The notes under the pieces: model-generated | The model's input: only the letters and a program-made list of their open reading frames with translations | What the model was told of the DNA's origin: nothing | Database searches by the model: none | Position numbers and translations under genes: made by a program | Assembly (NCBI RefSeq): GCF_000517405.1 | Contig: NZ_CP006568.1 | Coordinates: 2,728,001-2,792,000, forward strand | Length of the DNA: 64,000 bases | Source of the DNA: Candidatus Sodalis pierantonius str. SOPE | Lineage (GTDB): Bacteria; Pseudomonadota; Gammaproteobacteria; Enterobacterales; Enterobacteriaceae | Reading direction: 5' to 3' | Shown here: positions 38,113 to 47,295 of the stretch, one piece after another | How the letters are laid out: the number at the start of each line of letters is the position of its first letter | Position numbering within the stretch: position 1 is the stretch's first letter

Positions 38113-38844
38113 TGCCCGCTCTCCGGTTTAATGGCAATCAATGAGCCGAAATTGAAGCATTGGAACCAGACCTCGGCATGACCGAACCCCGCCTCGGCCA
38201 GACGCTGTTTATGCACTTCCACGGTGTCGGTGAGCATCACATTTTCCAGCATGCTGCGTTTCTGGCTGATCTCCAGTTCGCTATAGCCATTGGCCCGTTT
38301 GAAATCGTGGTGCATATCGAACAATAGCGCGCCGATCCTGAAAACTGAATTTTTCCGATAGCACCACGGCACCGCCGGGATTAAGCCCCTGATAAATGCG
38401 ATTTAGCAATGTCTGGCGCTGCTCGGGTTCGAGAAACTGCAAGGTAAAATTGAGCACCACCAGCGAGGCGTTTTCGATAGGGACGGTGCGTATATCCCCT
38501 TCGACGATCTCCGTTGGTGTCTCGGCGCGGACCGCTTCGATATGGCGCCGACAGCGGGCTATCATCGCCGGCGAGTTGTCCACCGCGATAATGCGGCAAT
38601 CGGTGTGGTTGATGGCGCGGCGCATTGCGAGCGTCGCGGCGCCGAGGGCGCAGCCGAGATCGTAAATCTGCGTTCCCGCGCGGGCAAAGCGGCCGGCCAA
38701 CATTCCGATCATCGAGATAATATTGGAATAGCCGGGGACGGAACGCTGGATCATATCAGGAAAGACTTCGGCGACGCGATCGTCGAAAGTCCAGTCGCCC
38801 AGGCTGGCTATGGACGCCGAGAAAAGGTCATCACGATGGGTCAT
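38109..38844 (-). pseudogene. cmoA: Carboxy-SAM synthase CmoA, frameshifted
   Basis: CmoA makes carboxy-SAM from SAM and prephenate. From ATG 38844 the product MTHRDDLFSASIASLGDWTF, YDLGCALGAATLAMRR and VVLNFTLQFLEP follows E. coli CmoA. After SEKFSFQD the frame is lost near 38340. The remainder (IGALLFDMHHDFKRANGYSE to FNFGSLIAIKPES) is in another frame. Relative to E. coli the junction looks like an 8-bp deletion. About two-thirds of the SAM domain could still be made, but not the C-terminal part. Confidence 0.9.
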
Positions 38845-38932
38845 GGCAAAATAGGCGTCGTTGTGCAAAATCCCTATTCTATCAGAATAGCGGCGATAAA
38901 GCATGTGTCCCGCGCGCCGACGCGTGCCGTTC

Positions 38933-39328
38933 TTACTGCCAACTGAGCACCACATCCCAAGGCATGAACCAGAGATTAAGCAGCACCATCAGCAATAATG
39001 CGCAATAAGTGGCGCTCATGCCGGCGCGCCGCCAGCGGTATTCCCGCGTGCGCAGACCGTAATAGTGCATTAGCCGCCCGGCCATCAGCAGCAGCCCGCA
39101 GATGTGCAACGTCCAGTTGGGGGTCCCGTTCATTTCCAGCAACACGAGTAAAATCAGGCAGATGGGAATATATTCCACCGCGTTGCCGTGCACCCGGATA
39201 GCGGTCTGTAATTCATAAAAACCGCTGTCACCCGTGGCCACGCAGTATTGGGTCCTGAGCCTGACGACATCCAGCGATAACTTTATCAGCAACAATGTGC
39301 CCAGCACGACATAAAGCGCGCTTACCAT
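38933..39328 (-). CDS. yecN: MAPEG-family membrane protein YecN
   Basis: A 131-residue, four-helix inner-membrane protein with the MAPEG features AIRVHGNAVEYIPI and AGRLMHYYG (glutathione-/eicosanoid-metabolism superfamily). I chose ATG 39328 (MVSALYVVLGTLLLIKLSLD), which gives the same length as E. coli YecN. The physiological role is unknown. The frame is intact, and order with yecE, yecD, cmoA and cmoB follows E. coli. Confidence 0.92.
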   Translation of the reverse strand: MVSALYVVLGTLLLIKLSLDVVRLRTQYCVATGDSGFYELQTAIRVHGNAVEYIPICLILLVLLEMNGTPNWTLHICGLLLMAGRLMHYYGLRTREYRWRRAGMSATYCALLLMVLLNLWFMPWDVVLSWQ

Positions 39329-39435
39329 CCTAACGTTACTCCCTCGTTCACCCCATATTTCGCGTGCAAAATAATAGCCTGTGTCACCGGCGGTGTCGCA
39401 AAAAAAAAGCGGGTGGTTCGCGCGGTTTTGACCGC

Positions 39436-40254
39436 TCAGAAAAGCGTTTCCTGCTGTGGCCAATGCGGCGTTGGGCCCATGGTGGGGATTTGTGCTGCCA
39501 ATTTCGGCCACAAATGCTGGACCAGCGGCGGCGCGAAGGCAATATCCGGCGTGTGGATAAACAAAAACGGCGTTCCCCGCTGTTGCCATTGCGGCAGACG
39601 GACCAACCACGGCTGGAACAGCGCGACGTTATCGTCGGGATCGTCGGCACCGATAAAGCGCCCCAGCGGCCGCCCGGCGGTTACCACCGCATGCACCGGC
39701 AGCTTGGGTTTTTGCTGCTTGGCGGAGCGGAGCGCTGGGGACGTGGGAAGCGCCGCATGGACCGGCCGGCTATCGAGGATCACCCGGTTGACGCCCCGCT
39801 GCTGCAGGCCGCGGTTTAGCGCACGCTCTTCGTCTTGTTTAGTAAAGAACGCCGGATGGCGCACCTCCACGCCGTAATGGAAATCCGCCGGCAGCGCGTC
39901 AAGGAAGGCCCACAATCGGTCCAGGTCGGCCGGGCCAAACGCCGCCGGCAGTTGAAGCCAATATTGCCCGATACGATCCGCCAGCGGCGCGAGGGTAGCG
40001 AAAAACGCCGCCAGCGGCGACTGGAAGTGGCGCAGCCCGCCCTGGTGGCTGATGGTGGCGGGAAACTTGAAGCAAAAGCGAAACGTCTCCGGCGTCATAG
40101 CGCGCCACTCGCGCACTCGCCCGGCATCGGGCAGCGCATACAGCGTGGTATTGCCCTCCACGCAGTTGAAGTGGCGGGCGTAATCCGCCAGCGTACACAG
40201 CCCGTAGCGGCCCCAGCCGCTGTGCTGCCACTGGGGCAAGCCGATATAGAGCAT
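39436..40254 (-). CDS. yecE: DUF72 family protein YecE
   Basis: A 272-residue TIM-barrel-like DUF72 protein. The start MLYIGLPQWQHSGWGRYGL, HFNCVEGNTTLYALP, FCFKFPATISHQG and GVNRVILDSRPVHA all match E. coli YecE. Start taken at ATG 40254, with a 13-residue upstream extension rejected. Biochemical role unknown. The frame is intact. Confidence 0.93.
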   Translation of the reverse strand: MLYIGLPQWQHSGWGRYGLCTLADYARHFNCVEGNTTLYALPDAGRVREWRAMTPETFRFCFKFPATISHQGGLRHFQSPLAAFFATLAPLADRIGQYWLQLPAAFGPADLDRLWAFLDALPADFHYGVEVRHPAFFTKQDEERALNRGLQQRGVNRVILDSRPVHAALPTSPALRSAKQQKPKLPVHAVVTAGRPLGRFIGADDPDDNVALFQPWLVRLPQWQQRGTPFLFIHTPDIAFAPPLVQHLWPKLAAQIPTMGPTPHWPQQETLF

Positions 40255-40329
40255 AGCGTCTCCAGAAAGAAGGGCCGGCCGCGTGACGCCCAAGCCGGCC
40301 CGAGGCGGATTTCCCGCCCGCCGCGGGCG

Positions 40330-40899
40330 CTAACCGGCCAGGGCGTGAAGCACTTCCGCACTGCGGCGCACGCGGCCCAGGCGCGGGAAGATATGCTGGA
40401 AGCTGCCGTTATGCTGGGACTCATCGTGGGCGCTGCAAATATCTTCCATCAGCACCAGCTCGAAACCTAGCTCCCAGGCATTACGCGCGGTGGATTCCAC
40501 GCCAATATTAGTGGAAATCCCGCCCAAGACAATGGTTTGAATACCGCGCCGGCGCAGCTGCATTTCCAAATCGGTACCGTAGAAGGCGCCCCACTGGCGT
40601 TTTATGACCCGAATGTCGCTGTCTTGCGCCTGTAGGGCAGCGGGAATGTCCCACCAGTTGGCCGGCAGCGGGCCGCCGCTGGCGCTATCCACCGGCTGTT
40701 TCAATGCGTCGGAGAAATCGGCCGACCAGCCCACGCGGACCAGAAATACCGGCGCGTGCGCGTCGCGAAAACCCTGCACCAGCACGGCCGCGCGTTTGAC
40801 GACGTCCGCGGAGCTGTGCGGGCCGCCGGCGAAGGGTAAAATCCCTTCTTGTAAATCGATGAGCACCAAGGCGGTACGAGAAGGACTGAGCTTAAGCAT
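40330..40899 (-). CDS. yecD: Isochorismatase-like cysteine-hydrolase family protein YecD
   Basis: A 189-residue protein of the isochorismatase-like fold: ALVLIDLQEGILPFAGG (catalytic Asp region), IKRQWGAFYGTDLEMQLRRR and GGISTNIGVESTARNAWELG. At the usual nucleophile position (the residue before VEST) there is Gly, not Cys, as I recall for E. coli YecD also, so it may not be a classical hydrolase. Start at ATG 40899 (MLKLSPSRTALVLID). Divergent from aspS. Confidence 0.92.
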   Translation of the reverse strand: MLKLSPSRTALVLIDLQEGILPFAGGPHSSADVVKRAAVLVQGFRDAHAPVFLVRVGWSADFSDALKQPVDSASGGPLPANWWDIPAALQAQDSDIRVIKRQWGAFYGTDLEMQLRRRGIQTIVLGGISTNIGVESTARNAWELGFELVLMEDICSAHDESQHNGSFQHIFPRLGRVRRSAEVLHALAG

Positions 40900-41071
40900 A
40901 GGATCTCCGTGAGTCAATATTGCCCGACACCCGCGGGTGGGCCCCGGGCCGGTCAGCCAAGAGTATGTTACTCCATGCGGGATGTGACAGCGTCGGCGCG
41001 GTGAATTTTGTTAATATTTATGAGGAGAATCGCTAATTTCAGTGACGGGGGCGTTGGCAGCGCAGACGGGC

Positions 41072-41100
41072 TTATGCTGTGCCTGAAATTCCTTTATAAT
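41072..41100 (+). promoter_or_regulatory. Probable sigma-70 promoter of aspS
   Basis: A perfect -10 TATAAT (41095-41100) with a weak -35 TTATGC (41072-41077) and 17-bp spacer, 168 bp upstream of the aspS start. Confidence 0.5.
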
Positions 41101-41267
41101 GACCGCCTTTCAAACGCCGGCCCGTGCAGCGCGCACCCGCCGGCCGGTGATGCCGGGCAAAGACTCGGCGCCGGTTCCGCCCACGCCGTGCGCAGCCATT
41201 AATGAATAACAGCTCGTTTTGTCCCATTCCGGCACCCGCTGACGGACTGAATTTTAAGGATATCCTA

Positions 41268-43058
41268 ATGCGTACTGTATATTGCGGACAGCTGAACCTG
41301 TCACATGTTGGCCAGGAAGTGACGTTATGCGGTTGGGTCAACCGCCGTCGCGATCTTGGCGGTCTGATTTTCATCGACATGCGTGACTGGGAAGGCCTAG
41401 TGCAGGTGTTTTTTGATCCCGATCGTCAGGACGCCTTCGCCCGCGCCGCCGAGCTGCGCAATGAATTTTGTCTGCAACTGACCGGTATCGTGCGTGCCCG
41501 CCCGGACAGTCAGGTCAATAGCGATATGGCCACCGGCGCCGTAGAAGTCCTGGCCACCCAACTGACCATTATCAACCGCTCGGAGCCGCTGCCGCTCGAC
41601 GCCAATCAGAATAATACCGAAGAGCAGCGCCTGAAATTCCGCTACCTCGATTTACGTCGTCCCGTCATGGCGCAGCGCCTCAAAACGCGGGCGCGTATCT
41701 CCAGCTTCGTGCGCCGTTTCATGGATGCCGAAGGGTTTCTCGATATCGAAACGCCGATGTTGACCAAAGCGACGCCAGAAGGCGCGCGCGATTACCTGGT
41801 GCCCAGCCGGGTGCATAAAGGCAAGTTTTACGCCTTGCCGCAGTCGCCGCAGCTGTTTAAACAGCTGCTGATGATGTCGGGTTTCGACCGCTACTACCAG
41901 ATCGTGAAATGTTTTCGCGATGAAGACCTGCGCGCCGATCGTCAGCCGGAGTTCACCCAGATCGACGTGGAAACGTCATTCATGACTGCGGCTCAGGTGC
42001 GCGAGGTGATGGAGCGGCTGGTGCGCGATTTGTGGCGCGACATTACCGGCGTCGACCTGGGCGTTTTCCCGCAGATGACCTATGCCGACGCCATGCGCCG
42101 CTTCGGTTCCGACAAACCCGATTTGCGCAATCCGATGGAGCTGGTGGATGTGGCGGATCTGGTCAAGGACGTGGCGTTTAACGTGTTCTCCGCGCCCGCC
42201 AACGACGCCAAGGGCCGCGTGGCGGCGCTGCGCGTGCCCGGTGGCGCGCAGTTGAGCCGCAAGCAGATTGACGAATACGGCAAATATATTGAAATCTATG
42301 GCGCCAAAGGGCTGGCGTGGATGAAGGTCAACCAGCGCGCCGCCGGCGCGGAAGGGGTGCAAAGCCCGGTGGCGAAATTCCTGGGGCCGCAGGTGATTGA
42401 ACAGATTCTGGCACGCACCGGCGCCGCCGATGGCGATATCCTTTTCTTTGGCGCGGATCGCAAAAACGTTGTAACCGATGCGCTGGGCGCGCTGCGCCTC
42501 AAGCTCGGCCTGGATCTGCAGCTCACGGAAACCGACCGCTGGGCGCCGCTGTGGGTGGTCGACTTCCCGATGTTTGAGGAAGACGAAGACGGCGGCCTGG
42601 CCGCAATGCATCATCCCTTCACCGCGCCGAAGGAGATCGATGCCCAGACCCTTGCCGCCTGCCCGACGGCGGCGGTGGCCAACGCCTACGATATGGTGAT
42701 CAACGGTTACGAGGTCGGCGGCGGCTCGGTGCGTATCCACCGCGGCGACATGCAGCAGACCGTGTTCGGCATTCTGGGTATCAATGAACACGAACAGCAG
42801 GAGAAATTCTGTTTCCTGCTCGATGCGTTGAAATACGGCACGCCGCCCCATGCGGGCCTGGCCTTCGGCCTTGATCGTCTGGTGATGCTGCTGACCGGCA
42901 CCGACAATATCCGCGATGTTATTGCGTTTCCGAAAACCACCGCGGCGGCGGATCTGATGACCGAAGCCCCCAGCTTCGGCAATGCCGAGGTGCTGGCCGA
43001 TCTGTCGATTGCGGTCGTCGGTAAGGGTAAAGAAGCGATGGAAAACGGTTGGTCTTAA
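41268..43058 (+). CDS. aspS: Aspartyl-tRNA synthetase
   Basis: Class II synthetase charging tRNA-Asp. 596 residues (E. coli 590). N-terminal OB-fold anticodon-binding domain (VTLCGWVNRRRDLGGLIFID), motif 2 FRDEDLRADRQPEFTQID, motif 3 GLAFGLDRLVML, and the bacterial GAD insertion between. Start at ATG 41268 with AAGGA upstream. The stop codon overlaps the nudB start (TAATG), so translation is coupled. The frame is intact. Confidence 0.97.
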   Translation: MRTVYCGQLNLSHVGQEVTLCGWVNRRRDLGGLIFIDMRDWEGLVQVFFDPDRQDAFARAAELRNEFCLQLTGIVRARPDSQVNSDMATGAVEVLATQLTIINRSEPLPLDANQNNTEEQRLKFRYLDLRRPVMAQRLKTRARISSFVRRFMDAEGFLDIETPMLTKATPEGARDYLVPSRVHKGKFYALPQSPQLFKQLLMMSGFDRYYQIVKCFRDEDLRADRQPEFTQIDVETSFMTAAQVREVMERLVRDLWRDITGVDLGVFPQMTYADAMRRFGSDKPDLRNPMELVDVADLVKDVAFNVFSAPANDAKGRVAALRVPGGAQLSRKQIDEYGKYIEIYGAKGLAWMKVNQRAAGAEGVQSPVAKFLGPQVIEQILARTGAADGDILFFGADRKNVVTDALGALRLKLGLDLQLTETDRWAPLWVVDFPMFEEDEDGGLAAMHHPFTAPKEIDAQTLAACPTAAVANAYDMVINGYEVGGGSVRIHRGDMQQTVFGILGINEHEQQEKFCFLLDALKYGTPPHAGLAFGLDRLVMLLTGTDNIRDVIAFPKTTAAADLMTEAPSFGNAEVLADLSIAVVGKGKEAMENGWS

Positions 43059-43498
43059 TGGCTTATAAACGCCCAATTTCGGTGCTGGTGGTCATCTCTG
43101 CCGCCGACAGCGGGCGGGTTTTGATGTTACAGCGCCGGGATGACCCGGCATTTTGGCAGTCGGTTACCGGCAGTATAGACGCCGGTGAACGTCCGGCGGC
43201 GGCGCGGCGAGAAGTGCGCGAAGAAACCGGGTTTGATGCCGATGCCGCGGGACTGACGCTCACCGATTGCCAGCGCTGCATTCAATTTGAGATTTTTAGT
43301 CATTTTCGCCACCGTTACGCGCCCGGAGTGACGCACAATACAGAATATTGGTTCTGTTTGACGCTACCCTGTGAGCAGGCGCCCGTGTTAAGCGAGCATC
43401 TCAGCTGGCGCTGGATGGCCGCCGCCGACGCCGCCGCGCTGACCAAATCCTGGAGTAACCGGCAGGCGATTGAAGAATTTGTTATTTATCCGGCCTGA
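43058..43498 (+). CDS. nudB: Dihydroneopterin triphosphate diphosphatase (Nudix)
   Basis: Removes pyrophosphate from dihydroneopterin triphosphate in folate synthesis. 146 residues. The Nudix box GSIDAGERPAAARREVREET (then GF) has the G-x5-E-x7-R-E-x2-E-E-x-G spacing. Start MAYKRPISVLVV at ATG 43058, overlapping the aspS stop. The frame is intact. Confidence 0.95.
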   Translation: MAYKRPISVLVVISAADSGRVLMLQRRDDPAFWQSVTGSIDAGERPAAARREVREETGFDADAAGLTLTDCQRCIQFEIFSHFRHRYAPGVTHNTEYWFCLTLPCEQAPVLSEHLSWRWMAAADAAALTKSWSNRQAIEEFVIYPA

Positions 43499-43521
43499 GA
43501 AGGCTTTTTTCGGAGAGAGAT

Positions 43522-44265
43522 ATGGCAGGTCATAGTAAGTGGGCCAATACCAAGCATCGTAAAGCCGCACAGGACGCCAAACGCGGGAAGATTTTCACCA
43601 AGATTATCCGCGAATTGGTCACCGCCGCCAGATTGGGCGGCGGGGATGTTGGCTCCAACCCTCGCTTGCGCGCGGCGGTGGATAAAGCCTTGGCGAATAA
43701 CATGACGCGTGACACGCTCAATCGCGCCATCGCCCGCGGCGTGGGGGGAGATGACGACGCCCAGATGGAGACCATCATTTATGAGGGCTATGGCCCTGGC
43801 GGTACCGCGGTCATGGTTGAGTGCCTGAGCGATAACCGCAACCGTACCGTGTCCGAGGTGCGTCACGCCTTCACCAAGACCGGCGGTAATTTGGGCACCG
43901 ATGGCTCCGTCTCGTATCTGTTTACCAAAAGAGGGGTGATTTCGTTTGCGCCGGGCCTGAGCGAAGATACCATCATGGACGCGGCGCTGGAAGCCGGCGC
44001 CGATGACGTTATCACTTATGATGACGGCGCGATCGATGTGTACACCACGCCGGACGCGTTCGGTGAAGTCAAAGACGCGCTGGAAGCGGCTGGCCTGACG
44101 CCGGAAGCCTCGGAAGTGGCGCTGGTCCCGTCTACCCGTGCCGATCTGGACGCTGAGACCGCGCCCAAACTACTGCGCCTTATCGATATGCTGGAAGACT
44201 CCGATGATGTGCAGGAAGTCTACCACAACGGTGAGATTTCCGACGAGGTGGCGGCGACCTTGTGA
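43522..44265 (+). CDS. yebC: YebC/PmpR-family protein
   Basis: A 247-residue cytoplasmic protein, starting MAGHSKWANTKHRKAAQDAK, as in the family. YebC-type proteins have been described as transcriptional regulators and, more recently, as ribosome-associated helpers on proline-rich stretches. Ribosome-binding site GGAGAGAGAT directly before the ATG. Next to ruvC as in E. coli. The frame is intact. Confidence 0.95.
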   Translation: MAGHSKWANTKHRKAAQDAKRGKIFTKIIRELVTAARLGGGDVGSNPRLRAAVDKALANNMTRDTLNRAIARGVGGDDDAQMETIIYEGYGPGGTAVMVECLSDNRNRTVSEVRHAFTKTGGNLGTDGSVSYLFTKRGVISFAPGLSEDTIMDAALEAGADDVITYDDGAIDVYTTPDAFGEVKDALEAAGLTPEASEVALVPSTRADLDAETAPKLLRLIDMLEDSDDVQEVYHNGEISDEVAATL

Positions 44266-44308
44266 TGACCGGTTTCCCGCGGTATCGCGCAAGCCAGGCG
44301 GCAGCGGT

Positions 44309-44830
44309 ATGACCGTGATATTAGGTATCGATCCCGGCTCGCGTATTACCGGCTATGGTATCGTGCGCCAGGATGGGCGTAAACTGAGCTACCTGAGCAG
44401 CGGCTGTATCCGCACCAAAGTGGACGATCTGCCCGGTCGCCTGAAGCTTATCTATGCCGGCGTCAGCGAAATTATCACGCAGTTTCAGCCCGACTGCCCG
44501 GCGATTGAGCAGGTTTTCATGGCCAAAAACGCCGACTCGGCGCTAAAGCTGGGCCGGGCGCGCGGCGTCGCCATCGTGGCGGCGATTAACCTGGATTTAC
44601 CGATGTTTGAATATGCCGCCCGTCAGGTGAAACAGACGGTGGTGGGCACGGGGTCGGCGGAGAAAAGCCAGGTACAGCATATGGTGCGTACCCTATTAAC
44701 GCTATCGGCCAATCCGCAGGCGGACGCCGCTGATGCGTTAGCTATCGCCATCACCCATTGCCACGTCAGCCGGAATGCCCTGCGCATGGGCAGCGGCGGG
44801 CTTAATTTGGCGCGCGGCAGGCTAAGCTGA
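44309..44830 (+). CDS. ruvC: Holliday junction resolvase RuvC
   Basis: A 173-residue RNase H-fold nuclease that cuts four-way junctions. Catalytic acidic residues are visible in ILGIDPGSRITGYG, AIEQVFMAKNADSA and ADAADALAIAITH. The start ATG 44309 follows GCAGCGG. The frame is intact, although its partners ruvA and ruvB downstream are both broken. Confidence 0.95.
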   Translation: MTVILGIDPGSRITGYGIVRQDGRKLSYLSSGCIRTKVDDLPGRLKLIYAGVSEIITQFQPDCPAIEQVFMAKNADSALKLGRARGVAIVAAINLDLPMFEYAARQVKQTVVGTGSAEKSQVQHMVRTLLTLSANPQADAADALAIAITHCHVSRNALRMGSGGLNLARGRLS

Positions 44831-44858
44831 CCGCCGGGTTGGCGCGTTTACCTTCAGG

Positions 44859-44874
44859 CTGGATATCCATCCAG
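44859..44874. promoter_or_regulatory. LexA (SOS) box upstream of ruvA
   Basis: CTGGATATCCATCCAG fits CTG-N10-CAG and differs by a single base from the SOS box I recall for E. coli ruvA (CTGGATATCTATCCAG). It lies 64 bp before the ruvA start. The regulatory site has outlived the genes it controls. Confidence 0.85.
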
Positions 44875-44937
44875 CCTTTGTTATGTTATAAGCATAACCA
44901 TCAAAAGCAATAACCTGACGCGTAAAGGAAAGTCGAG

Positions 44938-45555
44938 GTGATCGGACGTCTTAGAGGCATCATTCTGGAAAAGCAGCCGCCGCAGGTGCTGTTGGAAACG
45001 CATGGGGTGGGTTATGAGGTGCAATTGCCGATGACCTGTTTCTATGCCCTGCCGGAAACCGGTCAGGAGGCGGTTATCTTCACCCATTTCGTGGTGCGTG
45101 AGGACGCCCAGTTGGTGTTTGGTTTTATCCATAAGCAGGAACGGGTGCTGTTTCGCGAACTAATTAAAGTGAACGGCGTCGGGCCGAAGCTGGCGCTGGC
45201 AATTCTCTCCGGGATGTCGGCGCAGCAGTTTGTCAGCGCCGTGGAGCGCCAGGAAATTAACGCGCTGGTGAAATTGCCCGGCGTCGGCAAGAAGACCGCG
45301 GAACGGCTGGTGGTTGAAATGAAGGACAGATTTAAAGGACTGTCCAGCGATCTGTTCGCCCCTCAGAGCGTGGGCGATATCCCTCCCGCCATCGACGCGC
45401 AGGTCAATCCGGCCGATCCCGAGAGCGAAGCGGTTGCCGCGCTGGTGGCGCTGGGGTATAAACCGTAGGAGGCAAGGCGGATGGTGAGCAAAGTGGCGAG
45501 CGCCGGCGCCGATTGTGAAATGCTTATCCGTGATGCGCTGCGCGCCGCGCTGTGA
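44938..45555 (+). pseudogene. ruvA: Holliday junction DNA helicase subunit RuvA, amber-truncated
   Basis: Starts with GTG 44938 behind AAAGGAAAG. Domains I-II are complete: IGRLRGIILEKQPPQVLLET, the HhH motifs NGVGPKLALAILSG and LPGVGKKTAERLVVE. After LVALGYKP codon 177 is TAG (45466-45468), where E. coli has CAG (Gln). The frame then continues undamaged (EARRMVSKVAS to RDALRAAL) to TGA at 45553. The stop removes 28 residues of domain III, the part known to contact RuvB. Calling it a pseudogene is strengthened by the damaged ruvB next door. Confidence 0.9.
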
Positions 45556-45563
45556 GGTAGAGG

Positions 45564-46416
45564 ATGATAGAAGACGATCGACTGATGAGTGCCGCGACGG
45601 TGACGGAAGAAGAGGTGATCGATCGCGCTATCCGGCCGAAAACTCTGGCGGACTATATCGGCCAGCCCCACGTGCGCGAGCAGATGGAGATTTTCATTCA
45701 GGCGGCGAAAATGCGCGGCGACGCGCTCGATCATTTGCTCATCTCGGGGCCGCCCGGGCTGGGTAAAACCACGCTGGCGAACATTGTCGCCAACGAGATG
45801 GGGGTCAATCTGCGCACCACCTCGGGCCCGGTGCTGGAAAAAGCCGGCGATGCTGACCAACCTTGAGCCCCATGACGTTTTATTTATCGATGAGATCCAT
45901 CGGCTTTCGCCGGTAGTAGAGGAAGTGCTTTATCCGGCGATGGAGGATTATCAGCTGGATATCATGATAGGCGAAGGGCCGGCCGCGCGCTCAATCAAAA
46001 TCGAGCTCCCGCCGTTTACCCTGGTGGGCGCCACCACCCGTGTAGGCTCGCTGACGCCGCGTATCGCCAACCGGCTGCTGCGCCGGGTCCGTGACTTTGC
46101 CGATGTGCGGGCCGCGGGCCACATCAGCGATGAAGTGGCGGTGAACGCGCTGAATATGCTGAATGTCGATACCGAAGGGTTCGACTTCATGGATCGCAAA
46201 CTGCTGCTGGCCATCATCGATAAATTTGTCGGCGGACCGGTAGGGTTGGATAACCTGGCGGCGGCAATCGGCGAAGAGCGCGAGACAATCGAAGATGTGC
46301 TGGAACCGTTTTTGATCCAGCAAGGGTTTATACAGCGAACACCCCGCGGGCGTATCGTCACCGTCCACGCCTATCGCCATTTCGAGCTTGAGGGACACGG
46401 CGGCGAAGACGCATAA
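45564..46416 (+). pseudogene. ruvB: Holliday junction motor subunit RuvB, frameshift plus internal deletion
   Basis: Walker A GPPGLGKTT and Walker B LFIDEIHRL are intact, but in different frames. After VLEKAGD about 11 bp are missing near 45850 relative to E. coli (which reads GDLAAMLTNL), possibly lost between two GCGAT repeats. Further on, GSLT is followed directly by PRIANRLLRRVRDF. E. coli has 51 residues there, including the LRDRFG arginine-finger region, so an in-frame deletion of about 153 bp has also occurred near 46055. The product cannot be a working AAA+ motor. Confidence 0.95.
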
Positions 46417-46509
46417 CGCCGCCGGCACCGAGCATCAGCGGCCGCGTCCCACCGCGGCGCAGTGGCCGCAGGCGGCGCATAACAGGGTGTCCTGCGCCGC
46501 CCTCGGCGG

Positions 46510-47295
46510 TCAAGCGCGCGCTTTGACGCTCAGGCTGAGTAGGAACAGCACCGAGGCGCACAGCACAACGGACGGACCGGCCGGCGTATCGTAGAGCGCG
46601 GAAAAGGCCAATCCGCCGATGACCGCCAGCGCGCCCGCGAGGGTAGCGTATAACGCCATCTGCTCCGGGCTACGCGCACAACGGCGGGCAGCCGCGGCGG
46701 GAATGATGAGCAGCGAAGTAATAATCAACGCACCGACAAACTTCATCGCCAGCCCGATGGTCAGCGCGGTGACCAGCATCAACAACAGCTTGACGCGGGG
46801 CAGGGGGATACCGTCTACGTGGGCCAATTCGGGGCTGATGGTCACGGACAACAGCGCGCGCCATTGCCACAAGATAAGCGTTAGCACTACTGAGACCCCC
46901 GCGCCCACCAGCGCAATGTCCTGCGGCGTGACCGCCAGCAGATCGCCAAACAGATAGGCCATCAAATCGACCCGCACCCCCTGCATCAGGCTGACCACGA
47001 CCAGGCCCAGGGAGAGCGAACCGTGCGCCATGATGCCCAACAACGTATCGATAGCCAACTGGGGGAAGCGTTCCAGCCATACCAGCCCGAGCGCCTGCGC
47101 CAGCGTAACCGCGATCACCGCGTAGAACGGATTGATATCCAGCAACAGGCCGAAAGCGACGCCTAACAGCGAGGCGTGGGCGAGGGTATCGCCGAAATAC
47201 GACATTTTGCGCCACACCACGAAGGCGCCGAGGGGACCGGCCGCCAGCGATAACAGCACGCCGGCGAACCAGCTTGGGAGCAATAATTCAATCAT
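46510..47295 (-). CDS. znuB: Zinc ABC transporter permease ZnuB
   Basis: A 261-residue inner-membrane permease of the ABC-3 family. Starts MIELLLPSWFAGVLLSLAAG; segments such as YFGDTLAHASLLGVAFGLLL and VGALIITSLLIIPAAAAR are typical. The start overlaps the znuC stop by 4 bp, so the two form an operon. The frame is intact. Confidence 0.95.
   Translation of the reverse strand: MIELLLPSWFAGVLLSLAAGPLGAFVVWRKMSYFGDTLAHASLLGVAFGLLLDINPFYAVIAVTLAQALGLVWLERFPQLAIDTLLGIMAHGSLSLGLVVVSLMQGVRVDLMAYLFGDLLAVTPQDIALVGAGVSVVLTLILWQWRALLSVTISPELAHVDGIPLPRVKLLLMLVTALTIGLAMKFVGALIITSLLIIPAAAARRCARSPEQMALYATLAGALAVIGGLAFSALYDTPAGPSVVLCASVLFLLSLSVKARA

Noticed and set aside
41976..43076. 366-codon minus-strand frame antisense to aspS
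   Set aside because: Shadow of codon bias in aspS; low-complexity His/Gln/Arg composition and no start signal.
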